From Flavobacterium zhairuonense (GTDB lineage: Bacteria > Bacteroidota > Bacteroidia > Flavobacteriales > Flavobacteriaceae), in NCBI RefSeq assembly GCF_004352915.1, contig NZ_SJSY01000063.1, positions 1-64,000 on the forward strand: a stretch of 64,000 nt of DNA. The letters are read 5' to 3'. Of the stretch, positions 38,508 to 47,728 are shown one piece after another (positions within the stretch are counted from its first letter, which is position 1; each line of letters begins with the position of its first letter). The position numbers and the translations under genes are program-made. The notes below the pieces were generated by a model. That model was not told the DNA's origin, did no database searches, and saw only the letters and a program-made list of their open reading frames with translations.

Positions 38508-41500
38508 ATGAAGTTAAAATTAAAATTTGCAATAATCGCATTGCTGATGATAAGCTATCAGAATATGATAGCACAATCCAAGACCGTACAAGGTGTGGTT
38601 ACAGATCCTTCGGGATTTCCATTACCGGGTGCAACCATAATTGTACAAGGTTCAAACAATAGTGCATCAACAGATTTTGATGGTAAGTATTCTTTAAAAG
38701 GAGTTAATCCAACAGACAAAATAATATTTTCTTATGTTGGCTTAGTTACGCAAACGGTTGCAGTAGGAACTCGTACTACAATTGATGTTACATTAGTTGA
38801 ATCAGCACAAAACTTACAGGAAGTTGTAGTTGCCTACGGAACACAAAAAAGAACCAAAGTAACTGGAGCAATTTCAACTGTTACCTCAAAAGATATTACA
38901 GCAGTGCCTATTACTAATGCAGAGTCTGCTTTACAGGGTAGAGCCGCAGGTGTTACTGTTGTAAATGGCGCACCCGGTTCTAGCCCTACAGTTAGTATTC
39001 GTGGTTTGGCTACAATGGGAAACAGTACACCTTTATATGTAATCGATGGCGTTTTAACTGGTAACCTATCAGGATTAAATCCTAGCGATATTGAGAATAT
39101 ATCCGTTTTAAAAGATGCATCAACGACAGCTTTATATGGTTCTAAAGCGTATAATGGTGTAGTTATGGTAACTACAAAAAAAGGAAAAAAAGGTGCAGGA
39201 ACATTAAATTTTAGTTCGTACGCAGGTTTTCAGAGAATTACTAAAAGATATGATGTTTTAAATACACAGCAATATCTTAAATATGCCAAAGATTTAGGAA
39301 GTGACTTGACAGCAAGAGCAGCTGAATTTGGAAACATAAATACAAATTGGCAAGACGAAATCTTTCAGGATGGTGTAATGCAGGATTACAATTTAAGTTT
39401 TTCAAACGGAACTGAAAATTCAACAGGCCGTTATTCTGCTGGATATTTAAAACAAGAAGGAGCTGTTATAAATACTGGTTTTGAACGTTACTCTTTCAGA
39501 GCGAATAATACGCAAAATATCGGTAGGCTGACTGTAGGAAGCAATATTGGAGTATCTTTTAGCAAGACTAATCCAGAACGTGCATCAGGAGGTAGAACAT
39601 TATTGGAGCATGCTATTAAAATGGCACCTTATCTGCCTGTTTACAATGCAAATAATTTAGGAGGTTATCAAGGCCCTTCTACTGCTGATGGGCAGGATGC
39701 AGAAAACCCAGTTCGTGTGGCAAATTTAGGATATCAATACATTAAGGGATTATCTATAATTGGAAACATTTACGCTGAAGTAGAAATCATTAAAGGGTTG
39801 AAATTCAGATCACAAGTTGCATTGGATTATTTTACAAACGAAGACCATACTTTTATTCCAAGCTACAGCGATGGTTCAGCTCATAAACAAGCTTATTCAT
39901 CAACTGCAGAAACAAATTCTCAAGGTCAAACGATTGTTTTCGATAATAGTTTAACTTATAAAACTACCATTGCAGAAAAACATCACTTAGAAGCAGTAGG
40001 AGTAATTACTAAAATTGAGAATAAATTTCAGAATCTTGTAGCAAGTAGCCGTTATTATATTTCAGATGAAATTGATCAATTGAGACTTCAGGATGCAAAT
40101 TTGGCATCAACAAGCAGTGAAACAAATAATTTAGGTTATGTAGCTCGTATTAATTACGACTATGATGATAAATACCTATTCGCAATTTCAGGACGTAGAG
40201 ATGCATCTTCTCGTTTTGGTTCAAATAATCGTTATGGTAATTTTTATTCTGTTGCTTTAGGTTGGAATATTGCAAAAGAAAGTTTTATGGCAAATTCTAT
40301 ATTCAGCACATTGAAACTTAGAGCAAGTACAGGAACAACAGGAAATGACCTTATTGACAATTATCAGTACAGTGGAACTTTAGCAGCAAATTACATTTAT
40401 CCAATCAACGGAGCAGCAGCTTCAGGTGTTACAGCTGGTAGAGCTTCTAATCCAGATTTGAAATGGGAGTCTAAAACAGATCGAAATATTGGTTTGGATT
40501 TTGGACTATTTGATGAAGCATTCACTGGAAGTTTTGAATATTTCAACAATAAGGGTAGTGATATCCTTTTCGCAGTACCGCTTCCTGCTTCTGTAGGTTC
40601 AGCTGGTGGAGGAACTCAGACTCAAAACATTGCCAATACAAAAGTACACGGATTTGAACTTTCACTTGGCTACAACGACAGAAAAGGTGATTTTACATGG
40701 TCAGCTGTTGCTAATTTAGGAACAAGCAAAAATGAGGTAACAAGTTTGGCACCAGGTGTAACTAGCGTTTTAGGCGGACCATCAGGAAGAGCTGGTTTGG
40801 AGAGCTTTTCAAGACTCGAAGTTGGTCAGCCATTATTTTACTTCTGGGGTTATCAAACAAATGGAATTTATCAAAATCAAGCAGAAGTAGATGCTGCTTT
40901 AGGTGCAGGACAAACTACAATACAGCCAGGTGATATTAGATTTGTTGATAGAAACGGAGATAAAGTTATCAACTCAGAGGATAAAACAAATATTGGAAAT
41001 CCATACCCAGATTTTACTTATGGTCTAAACCTTACAGCAGCATATAAAAAATTCGATTTCAATTGTTTTATAACTGGAGTTAGCGGAAATGACGTTTTTA
41101 ACTCAAACAAATTTGATCTAGAAGCTATGCAGCGTTTATTCAATGCTAGCACAGATGTTTTAGACAGATCAATAGTTCAAAATGGAGTAGTTACCAACCC
41201 ATCGGCTACATTACCTAGAGCACTTGGGGCGGGTCAAAACTGGTCATCTGCAAGTCAAAGATATGTTGAAGATGGTTCTTATACAAGGTTAAAAAATGTG
41301 ACCTTGGGGTATACTTTATCAGGAGACACTTTCGACAACCATTTTACAAACATACGCTTTTATCTAAGTGCGCAAAATCTTGTTACAATTACAAAGTACT
41401 CTGGCTTAGATCCTGAAATTGCTCGTGTAGATGCTAATGCAAATTCTGCTGGAATTGATATAGGAAGATACCCTCAACCTAAATCAATAATTTTTGGACT

Positions 41501-41516
41501 TGATGTTACATTTTAA
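38508..41516 (+). CDS. SusC/RagA-type TonB-linked outer-membrane transporter
   Basis: 1002 residues with a signal peptide (ending MIAQ). A CarboxypepD-regulatory-like domain (SKTVQGVVTDPSGFPLPGAT) is followed by the plug (AVPITNAESALQGRAAGVTV, SVLKDASTTALYGSKAYNGV) and a large beta-barrel ending IIFGLDVTF. SusC proteins import oligosaccharides across the outer membrane with a SusD lid, energised by TonB. The SusD partner follows after 9 bases. The oligosaccharide is inferred from the neighbouring xylan-type enzymes. Confidence 0.95.
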   Translation: MKLKLKFAIIALLMISYQNMIAQSKTVQGVVTDPSGFPLPGATIIVQGSNNSASTDFDGKYSLKGVNPTDKIIFSYVGLVTQTVAVGTRTTIDVTLVESAQNLQEVVVAYGTQKRTKVTGAISTVTSKDITAVPITNAESALQGRAAGVTVVNGAPGSSPTVSIRGLATMGNSTPLYVIDGVLTGNLSGLNPSDIENISVLKDASTTALYGSKAYNGVVMVTTKKGKKGAGTLNFSSYAGFQRITKRYDVLNTQQYLKYAKDLGSDLTARAAEFGNINTNWQDEIFQDGVMQDYNLSFSNGTENSTGRYSAGYLKQEGAVINTGFERYSFRANNTQNIGRLTVGSNIGVSFSKTNPERASGGRTLLEHAIKMAPYLPVYNANNLGGYQGPSTADGQDAENPVRVANLGYQYIKGLSIIGNIYAEVEIIKGLKFRSQVALDYFTNEDHTFIPSYSDGSAHKQAYSSTAETNSQGQTIVFDNSLTYKTTIAEKHHLEAVGVITKIENKFQNLVASSRYYISDEIDQLRLQDANLASTSSETNNLGYVARINYDYDDKYLFAISGRRDASSRFGSNNRYGNFYSVALGWNIAKESFMANSIFSTLKLRASTGTTGNDLIDNYQYSGTLAANYIYPINGAAASGVTAGRASNPDLKWESKTDRNIGLDFGLFDEAFTGSFEYFNNKGSDILFAVPLPASVGSAGGGTQTQNIANTKVHGFELSLGYNDRKGDFTWSAVANLGTSKNEVTSLAPGVTSVLGGPSGRAGLESFSRLEVGQPLFYFWGYQTNGIYQNQAEVDAALGAGQTTIQPGDIRFVDRNGDKVINSEDKTNIGNPYPDFTYGLNLTAAYKKFDFNCFITGVSGNDVFNSNKFDLEAMQRLFNASTDVLDRSIVQNGVVTNPSATLPRALGAGQNWSSASQRYVEDGSYTRLKNVTLGYTLSGDTFDNHFTNIRFYLSAQNLVTITKYSGLDPEIARVDANANSAGIDIGRYPQPKSIIFGLDVTF

Positions 41517-41525
41517 TTTATAAAG

Positions 41526-43013
41526 ATGATGAGAAAAATAAAATATACAGTTGCGATATTACTAGGAATTTTTACTATAAATTCTTGTAATGACAATGAT
41601 TTAGAATTGAGCAATCCAAATGAGCTATCGCCGGAAACATACTTTAAAAGCGAAACTCAAGTACAGGCTTCAGTAAATGCTGCTTATGCAAACTTGCAAA
41701 CAAGAGGATTATATGCAAGACACATTTTCTTTGCTTTAGATAATATGGCTCAAGAAAATAAAGGGAATCCACAGTTGGAAGGAAATAAAAAACCTTTTCT
41801 TGATTTCTCTTTTGATGCAAGTAGCGATATTATCCAATTTTATTGGGAAACCTGCTATTTAGGAATTTCCAAAGCGAATTTTGTCTTAGACAATGAAGAT
41901 AAAATCAATGCTTTGCCAAATTCAATTTTATCACAAGAGAAAAAGAATAAGTTTTTAGGCGAAGCTCATTTTTTAAGAGCTTACTATTACTTTTTATTAG
42001 TGCCTCGTTTTGGAGATCTTCCAATTTATACAAAGCAAACTATCGTTGGTAATCCAAGAAGTCCTAAAGATGAAGTGTATAAATTGATTGTTTCTGATTT
42101 TGATTTTGCTTCTAAAAATTTATTAAGCAAAAGTGTTGAAGACAAAGGAAGAGCAACAAAAGAAGCTGCTTTTGCTTACTTAGGGAAAGCGCTATTGTAC
42201 CAAAAGAAATATGATGAAGCTTTAGCTGCTTTCAGTAAAGTGACAGGATTTAGCTTAGAAACTAATTTCTATAACAATTTCATGGATGAGACAGAACATG
42301 GTCCTGAATCAATCTTCGAAATTGAATATGACGAAAAATTAGGAGTAGCTGATAAATGGGGTAGTGATACCGCTGGAGATGGTGTTGCCGAATCTACACT
42401 TAGAGGTCAGGAATATGGTAACCTAGGTTGGTACAACGTATATCCTTCTGATAATTTATTAGATGAATATGAGCCAAACGATAAACGTTTTGGAGATACT
42501 TTTTACGTGCCGGGATCTAAATATAATAACGGAAACAACACGATGACAGCTGCTAATTTCTCTTCATCTGAAGGTTTAAGAAGAGCAGGCTGGAAAAAAT
42601 ATCAAAACTATTATAAACGTACTGACGAAAATCTTGATTCAAGTATCAACTTCAAGGTTATGCGTTATTCTGATGTATTGCTTATGATGGCAGAATGTGA
42701 AAGCTTAAGATCGGGTGGTGTGCAAGCAACGGCTATTGGTTATATCAATCAGGTTCGTGCAAGAGCAGGTGTACCATTGTTGGCTACAACTCTTACAAAA
42801 GATCAAGTTTTTACAGCTCTTATTCACGAACGCAAAGTAGAATTGGCTGGCGAGCAAGTTCGTTTTGATGATATCATTAGATGGGGCATTGCTAGTACTC
42901 AATTAGCAGGAACTGGCTTTAAAGCTGGTAAAAGCGAATTGTGGCCAATACCAAATAGAGAAACGTCTTCAAATCCAAATATTAAGCCAAGTAATAATAA
43001 TCCTGGATATTAA
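41526..43013 (+). CDS. SusD/RagB glycan-binding lipoprotein
   Basis: 495 residues; the signal ends at a lipidation Cys in TINSC (residue ~21; ATG at 41526 or 41529). SusD/RagB features: NPNELSPETYFKSETQVQAS near the N-terminus, FLGEAHFLRAYYYFLLVPRFGDL in the TPR scaffold, and the C-terminal VRARAGVPLL, HERKVELAGEQVRFDDIIRWG, LWPIPNRE motifs. It binds glycan at the surface and caps the SusC pore. Confidence 0.95.
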   Translation: MMRKIKYTVAILLGIFTINSCNDNDLELSNPNELSPETYFKSETQVQASVNAAYANLQTRGLYARHIFFALDNMAQENKGNPQLEGNKKPFLDFSFDASSDIIQFYWETCYLGISKANFVLDNEDKINALPNSILSQEKKNKFLGEAHFLRAYYYFLLVPRFGDLPIYTKQTIVGNPRSPKDEVYKLIVSDFDFASKNLLSKSVEDKGRATKEAAFAYLGKALLYQKKYDEALAAFSKVTGFSLETNFYNNFMDETEHGPESIFEIEYDEKLGVADKWGSDTAGDGVAESTLRGQEYGNLGWYNVYPSDNLLDEYEPNDKRFGDTFYVPGSKYNNGNNTMTAANFSSSEGLRRAGWKKYQNYYKRTDENLDSSINFKVMRYSDVLLMMAECESLRSGGVQATAIGYINQVRARAGVPLLATTLTKDQVFTALIHERKVELAGEQVRFDDIIRWGIASTQLAGTGFKAGKSELWPIPNRETSSNPNIKPSNNNPGY

Positions 43014-43064
43014 ATAAATTGAAGTTAGTTAGTTAGTTTAAGTTAAGTTAGTTAGTAGTTTGAG

Positions 43065-43090
43065 AAACAGCGCATGCAAGTGCGCTGTTT
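43065..43090 (+). terminator. Hairpin after SusD
   Basis: AAACAGCGCA / TGCGCTGTTT, a perfect 10-bp stem with a 6-nt loop, followed by ATCACTATTTT. It is preceded by a GTTA/AGTT-type tract (43023-43059). Probably terminates the SusCD operon. Confidence 0.75.
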
Positions 43091-43195
43091 ATCACTATTT
43101 TATATGTTGCAAAACCATTAAAATTTAGACACTTATAATTTGCTGTTTTACTATTAAAATACATTTTTAAATACCACAGACCAGTTTTATTCAAA

Positions 43196-43741
43196 ATGAA
43201 AAAAATTGCATTACTTTTTTTAATCGTAACGTTGTTTTACAATGTTTTAGGATTTTACATCATGTTTGCTGAACAACAAGAGCAAGTGTGGGTGACTGCT
43301 ATGGAAAAAACTGAAGATATAAATTTTGAAGTTATCGAAATTCAGATTGATCCTTACGCGTATGTCGTGGATTCTGGTTTTGAAGAGGTCAACGAAGATT
43401 TTACAATCGAAAATAAGACCTATCATGTTTTTAAGAAAAGAATTGTAAACAATGTATTAAAGTTATATTGCCTAAAAAATTCCTATACCAAAGTTTTTAG
43501 CAAGGATTTAAAAAAAATTGTCGACAGTCAAATATTTGACACCTCTTCTAACAAAGAAAATCCAAGTAAAAAATTAATGAAATCCTTTATTACGGATTAC
43601 ATTCCTAATAATGATACAATTGATTTGGTTGTTACTGCATCCAAAGCATTTTTTCCTGAAAAATTGTGTCCGTATACTCCAAAAAGAGACCTTCTTTCGG
43701 GGTATTTTACTACCATTTGTCCTCCTCCCGATATGGTATAA
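43196..43741 (+). CDS. Hypothetical secreted or membrane-anchored protein
   Basis: 181 residues, function not recognised. An N-terminal hydrophobic helix (MKKIALLFLIVTLFYNVLGF) may be a signal anchor. The C-terminus has a Cys/Pro motif (EKLCPYTPKRDLLSGYF, TTICPPPDMV) that looks like a conserved tail. A weak promoter (TTTG 43139, N17, TACATTTT 43160) sits just upstream. It stands alone between SusD and the haloperoxidase cluster. Confidence 0.65.
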   Translation: MKKIALLFLIVTLFYNVLGFYIMFAEQQEQVWVTAMEKTEDINFEVIEIQIDPYAYVVDSGFEEVNEDFTIENKTYHVFKKRIVNNVLKLYCLKNSYTKVFSKDLKKIVDSQIFDTSSNKENPSKKLMKSFITDYIPNNDTIDLVVTASKAFFPEKLCPYTPKRDLLSGYFTTICPPPDMV

Positions 43742-43849
43742 TACTTCTTTCACGTTAAAAATTTAAAAGATCTTGACTATTAATCAAGTCCTCAATTCAA
43801 TCTTTGGTGTTGCCATAAGATGAATTCTGATTATTTAAATTTTTCACTT

Positions 43850-43870
43850 AATCAATTAGAATAATTGATT
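43850..43870. promoter_or_regulatory. Inverted repeat upstream of haloperoxidase
   Basis: AATCAATT-N5-AATTGATT, 38 bases before the start at 43909. It may be an operator or a 5' UTR hairpin for the haloperoxidase cluster. No clear TAnnTTTG was found here. Confidence 0.35.
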
Positions 43871-43908
43871 TAAGAAACTATTACATAACCATATAAACCT
43901 AACCAAAA

Positions 43909-45405
43909 ATGAAAATTTATAAATTTTTGTTTAAAGTGCTTCTATTTAGTGCTTTAAGCACATCTGCGTTTGCTCAAAACAAAGACAATAAAAAACAACC
44001 TGAACCAACAGGAGTAAGCAATATGGCTTATAAATGGAGCGAAATTGCGATCAATGCAACGGCAAATGATACCGATAGATTCAAGCCAAGACCAACTGTT
44101 ACTTCCCGTTTTTTAGGATTAACATTTGTTGCCATTTTTGATGCCTGGAGCCGTTATGATGAAAAGGCAATTTCCGTATATTTAAAAGATGCAGAAAGAA
44201 GACCTCAGAAAGAACAAACACTAAGAAATAAAGAGATTGCTATTAGTTATGCCGCTTACAATGCATTGTGTGAATATTTTTTTTCAGACAAAGAAATTTT
44301 TAAAGCATATATGATAGAATTAGGATTGGATCCTAACGATAAATCTCTTGATCCTAAAACACCAGCAGGAATAGGGAATTTAGCCGCCAAATCAGTGATT
44401 GAAGCCAGAAAACATGACGGTTCAAATCAATATGGAGAAGAAGATGGATCAAATGGAACTCCCTATTTTAACTATGTAAATTATAAGCCAGTAAACACTG
44501 CCGACGAAATGGTTGATGTAAATCACTGGCAACCAAAATATTTTTCAGATGGAAAAGGCGGTAAGTTCGCGCCCGGCTGCATGACGCCATTTTGGGGTAA
44601 AGTAAAACCTGTTGGGTTAAAAACTGGAGATCAGTTTCGTGCAATGCCTCCACCTTCTTTAGATTCTGAACAACTCAAAAATGAAGTTAAAGAATTAATC
44701 GACTTGCAACATAATCTTACTAACGAACAAAAAGCATTAGTAGAATTTATGCGTGATGGCCCAAAATCAGTGCAACAAGCTGGACACTGGCTAAAATTTG
44801 CTCAGGATGTTTCAAGACGAGACAAGCACACGCTGGATCAGGATGTGAAAATGTTTTTTTATAATCAGGTGACGGCTATGGATTGTTTTATAGCATGCTG
44901 GGATACAAAAATGTTTTATGATTTTGCTCGTCCTTATGCTTTAGTACATTATTATTTTAAAGACAAAACTATAAATGCATGGGGCGGACCAGGTTATGGA
45001 AATATTGATATGAAAGGGCAAGACTGGAGACCATATTCGCCAGATATTTTTTTATGTCCTGCATTTCCCGGTTATGTTTCAGGACACAGCACAATCAGCG
45101 GAGGTTGCGGTGAAGCATTAAAACTATGGACAGGAAACGACAATTTCGGAGAGTCTGCAACAGTAAATGCGCCAGGATCAATGACAGAACCAGATAACGT
45201 AGGAAAACCTGTTGTACTAAAATTTCCAACATTTACAGAAACAGCAAATATGGCTGGAATTTCCAGAGTTATGGGAGGCTATCACATTCAGGCAGATAAT
45301 GTTGAAGGACTTAAACTTGGAAGAAACGTAGCTCACGAGGTTTGGAAATTCTACAATTTTCATATCGGAAATAAAACTATAGATAAAATTACTTCAATTG
45401 AATAA
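43909..45405 (+). CDS. Vanadium-dependent haloperoxidase / PAP2-superfamily protein 1
   Basis: 498 residues with a signal peptide (ending SAFAQ). The complete oxyanion pocket of the superfamily is present: K-x6-RP (KMFYDFARP), SGH (PGYVSGHS) and SR-x5-H-x3-D (SRVMGGYHIQAD). The same pocket holds vanadate in haloperoxidases and phosphate in acid phosphatases, so the sequence cannot separate the two; length and the AYKWSEIAINATANDTDRF start resemble bacterial vanadium-haloperoxidase-like proteins. Predicted periplasmic or exported. First gene of a tight cluster to 54175. Confidence 0.85.
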   Translation: MKIYKFLFKVLLFSALSTSAFAQNKDNKKQPEPTGVSNMAYKWSEIAINATANDTDRFKPRPTVTSRFLGLTFVAIFDAWSRYDEKAISVYLKDAERRPQKEQTLRNKEIAISYAAYNALCEYFFSDKEIFKAYMIELGLDPNDKSLDPKTPAGIGNLAAKSVIEARKHDGSNQYGEEDGSNGTPYFNYVNYKPVNTADEMVDVNHWQPKYFSDGKGGKFAPGCMTPFWGKVKPVGLKTGDQFRAMPPPSLDSEQLKNEVKELIDLQHNLTNEQKALVEFMRDGPKSVQQAGHWLKFAQDVSRRDKHTLDQDVKMFFYNQVTAMDCFIACWDTKMFYDFARPYALVHYYFKDKTINAWGGPGYGNIDMKGQDWRPYSPDIFLCPAFPGYVSGHSTISGGCGEALKLWTGNDNFGESATVNAPGSMTEPDNVGKPVVLKFPTFTETANMAGISRVMGGYHIQADNVEGLKLGRNVAHEVWKFYNFHIGNKTIDKITSIE

Positions 45406-45454
45406 GTGTTCCAATTTTAAAATGGAACTGATTTTTTCTGAAAATGTTTTAATT

Positions 45455-47665
45455 ATGAAAATTAAGCCAGTAGTATTTTTATTGATAGTTTCTGTTTTGG
45501 CAGTTTCATGCGATTATTTTTCCAATCCGAATGACAAGATGATTAAGATTTTGGATGCGAGAAAAATGATGTATAATGTCAAGAGCAATCCTTTTGCCGC
45601 AAAGGCAGAAGTCGCTTATTATGATTCTATAATCAATAGTTCTGATGAAGGTTTTTTCAAATTATTCAACGAATTGAATAAAGGAAATGCTTTGTTGAAA
45701 TTCGGAAAAGAAGCAGAATCTGTTTCAATTATGGAAAATGCCATCAAAAGAAAAAAAGCGATTGATGGCAAAGATGATCCACAAGCGCTTAAATGTTTGG
45801 CAATTGCTTATATGAGACTGGGTGAAAAGCAAAATTGTGTCAATTACCACAATCCGGAATCGTGTATTATGCCTATTCAAAAAAATGGCATTCATACTAT
45901 ACGTCAGGGATCTCAAAACGCAATCGAAATTTATAAGAAGTTATTGGATTTAGATCCAAACGATTATGAATCGAGATGGTTGCTTAATATTGCTTGTATG
46001 ACATTAGGCGGTTATCCTTCAAACGTTCCTCAAAAATGGCTGATACCTAATCTGAATAAAGATGATTCGGACTATCATGTAAAACCGTTTTTGGATGTTG
46101 CGCCAAACGTGGGCATAAAAAGCAGAAATATGTCGGGCGGAGTAATTGTTGATGATTTCAATAATGATGATTATCTGGATATTGTTACTTCAGATTGGAG
46201 TTTAGATGGCGTTATGCATTACTATCAAAACGATCTAAAAGGAAAATTTTCAGATGTATCCAAAATTTCAGAAATAGGCAGATTTAAAGGCGGTCTGAAT
46301 ATGATCCAAGCAGATTATGACAATGACGGCGATGTTGATATTTTTGTTTTAAGAGGAGCTTGGATGCATAAATTCGGCAGACAACCTAATTCATTATTAC
46401 GTAACAACGGCGATGGCACTTTTACTGATGTCACTATTAAAAGTGGTTTGTATTCTGAATTTCCTACTCAAGCCGGAAACTGGAATGATTTTAATAATGA
46501 CGGCTATTTAGATTTATTTATTGGCAATGAATCTTCAAATGATGGATCATATCCTTCTGAATTGTACATCAACAATCAGGATGGGACATTTACAAATGTT
46601 GCAAAAGAAGCAAAATGTGACATTGTTGCTTTTATCAAAGGAGCAACGTCGGCAGATTATGATAATGATGGCGATATTGATTTGTTTCTTTCTGGAATGA
46701 ATAAAAAGAAGATATTATTAAAAAATACCGGACTTAAAAATGGCATTCCGCAATTTAAAGATGTTACAGACGAAGCTGGTTTAGCTGGAATCAATGTAAT
46801 GACTTTTCCAACTTGGTTTTGGGATTACGACAATGATGGCTGGCAGGATATTTTTGTTTGCGGTTATCAGTTCAACGGATCAATTGCCGGTGAAACTGCG
46901 ATGGAAGCATTAAATATTCCGAATGGAAGCAGCAAAATGTACTTATACCATAATAATCATGACGGTACTTTTTCAGATGTTTCCGTGTTGTCTGGTTTGA
47001 GCAAAACTGTTTTTGCAATGGGTTCAAACTTTGGAGATTTTGATAATGATGGTTTTTTGGATATGTACCTAGGTACAGGAAATCCGGATTATAAATCCTT
47101 GTCGCCTAATAAACTATTCAGAAACATGGGCAACGGAAAATTTGCAGACGTAACCGTTTCCAGCCGTATGGGAAATCTCCAAAAAGGACATGCAGTAGCT
47201 TTTAACGACCTTGATAATGATGGTGACAGCGATATTTTTATAGAAGTTGGCGGTGCTTATTTTGGTGATGCTTTCAATAATTCTTTATACCTGAATCCAG
47301 GCCAAAACAACAATCGTTGGATCAAGATGAAACTGGAAGGTACAGAAAGCAATCGTTCTGCAATTGGTGCCAAAGTAAAAGTAACTTTCAAAGAAAACGG
47401 CATTTCAAGATCTGTATACAGGATTTTAAATTCAGGTGGAAGTTTCGGAGCCTCGGCATTGCGAATGGAAGTTGGAATTGGACAAGCGTCAATTATTGAC
47501 CAAATCGAAATCACTTGGCCAAAAAATCAGAAAAAGCAAGTGTTTAAAAATGTAAAGCCAAATCAATTCATCAAAATTATTGAAGGAGAAAAAGAATTTT
47601 CAAACATACATCTTAAAAAACTTTCCTTTCCAACAGCCGGAGCAAGATCACCAATCTGTATGTGA
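45455..47665 (+). CDS. FG-GAP/VCBS + ASPIC/UnbV lipoprotein with TPR-like N-terminus
   Basis: About 736 residues. I chose the ATG at 45455 because it begins a lipoprotein signal (MKIKPVVFLLIVSVLAVSC); an upstream in-frame ATG at 45398 adds 19 residues without a signal. A TPR-like segment (~40-190, with NYHNPESCIMP and YESRWLLNIA) is followed by FG-GAP/VCBS calcium-loop motifs (DDFNNDDYLDI, ADYDNDGDVDI, NDFNNDGYLDL, DFDNDGFLDM) making a beta-propeller, and a C-terminal UnbV/ASPIC domain (SNRSAIGAKVKV, VEITWP-like IEITWPKNQ). These CRTAC1-like proteins have no assigned activity. Pairing with the haloperoxidase suggests a surface partner. Confidence 0.85.
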   Translation: MKIKPVVFLLIVSVLAVSCDYFSNPNDKMIKILDARKMMYNVKSNPFAAKAEVAYYDSIINSSDEGFFKLFNELNKGNALLKFGKEAESVSIMENAIKRKKAIDGKDDPQALKCLAIAYMRLGEKQNCVNYHNPESCIMPIQKNGIHTIRQGSQNAIEIYKKLLDLDPNDYESRWLLNIACMTLGGYPSNVPQKWLIPNLNKDDSDYHVKPFLDVAPNVGIKSRNMSGGVIVDDFNNDDYLDIVTSDWSLDGVMHYYQNDLKGKFSDVSKISEIGRFKGGLNMIQADYDNDGDVDIFVLRGAWMHKFGRQPNSLLRNNGDGTFTDVTIKSGLYSEFPTQAGNWNDFNNDGYLDLFIGNESSNDGSYPSELYINNQDGTFTNVAKEAKCDIVAFIKGATSADYDNDGDIDLFLSGMNKKKILLKNTGLKNGIPQFKDVTDEAGLAGINVMTFPTWFWDYDNDGWQDIFVCGYQFNGSIAGETAMEALNIPNGSSKMYLYHNNHDGTFSDVSVLSGLSKTVFAMGSNFGDFDNDGFLDMYLGTGNPDYKSLSPNKLFRNMGNGKFADVTVSSRMGNLQKGHAVAFNDLDNDGDSDIFIEVGGAYFGDAFNNSLYLNPGQNNNRWIKMKLEGTESNRSAIGAKVKVTFKENGISRSVYRILNSGGSFGASALRMEVGIGQASIIDQIEITWPKNQKKQVFKNVKPNQFIKIIEGEKEFSNIHLKKLSFPTAGARSPICM

Positions 47666-47728
47666 TATATTGCTCAGAATTAAAAGGTTAATCCATTAGA
47701 CAAATTGATAAATTTTAGAATTATAAAA

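Noticed and set aside
43023..43059. GTTA/AGTT short tandem repeat as phase-variation tract
   Set aside because: Irregular, lies after the SusD stop and before a terminator, so slippage would not change any reading frame.
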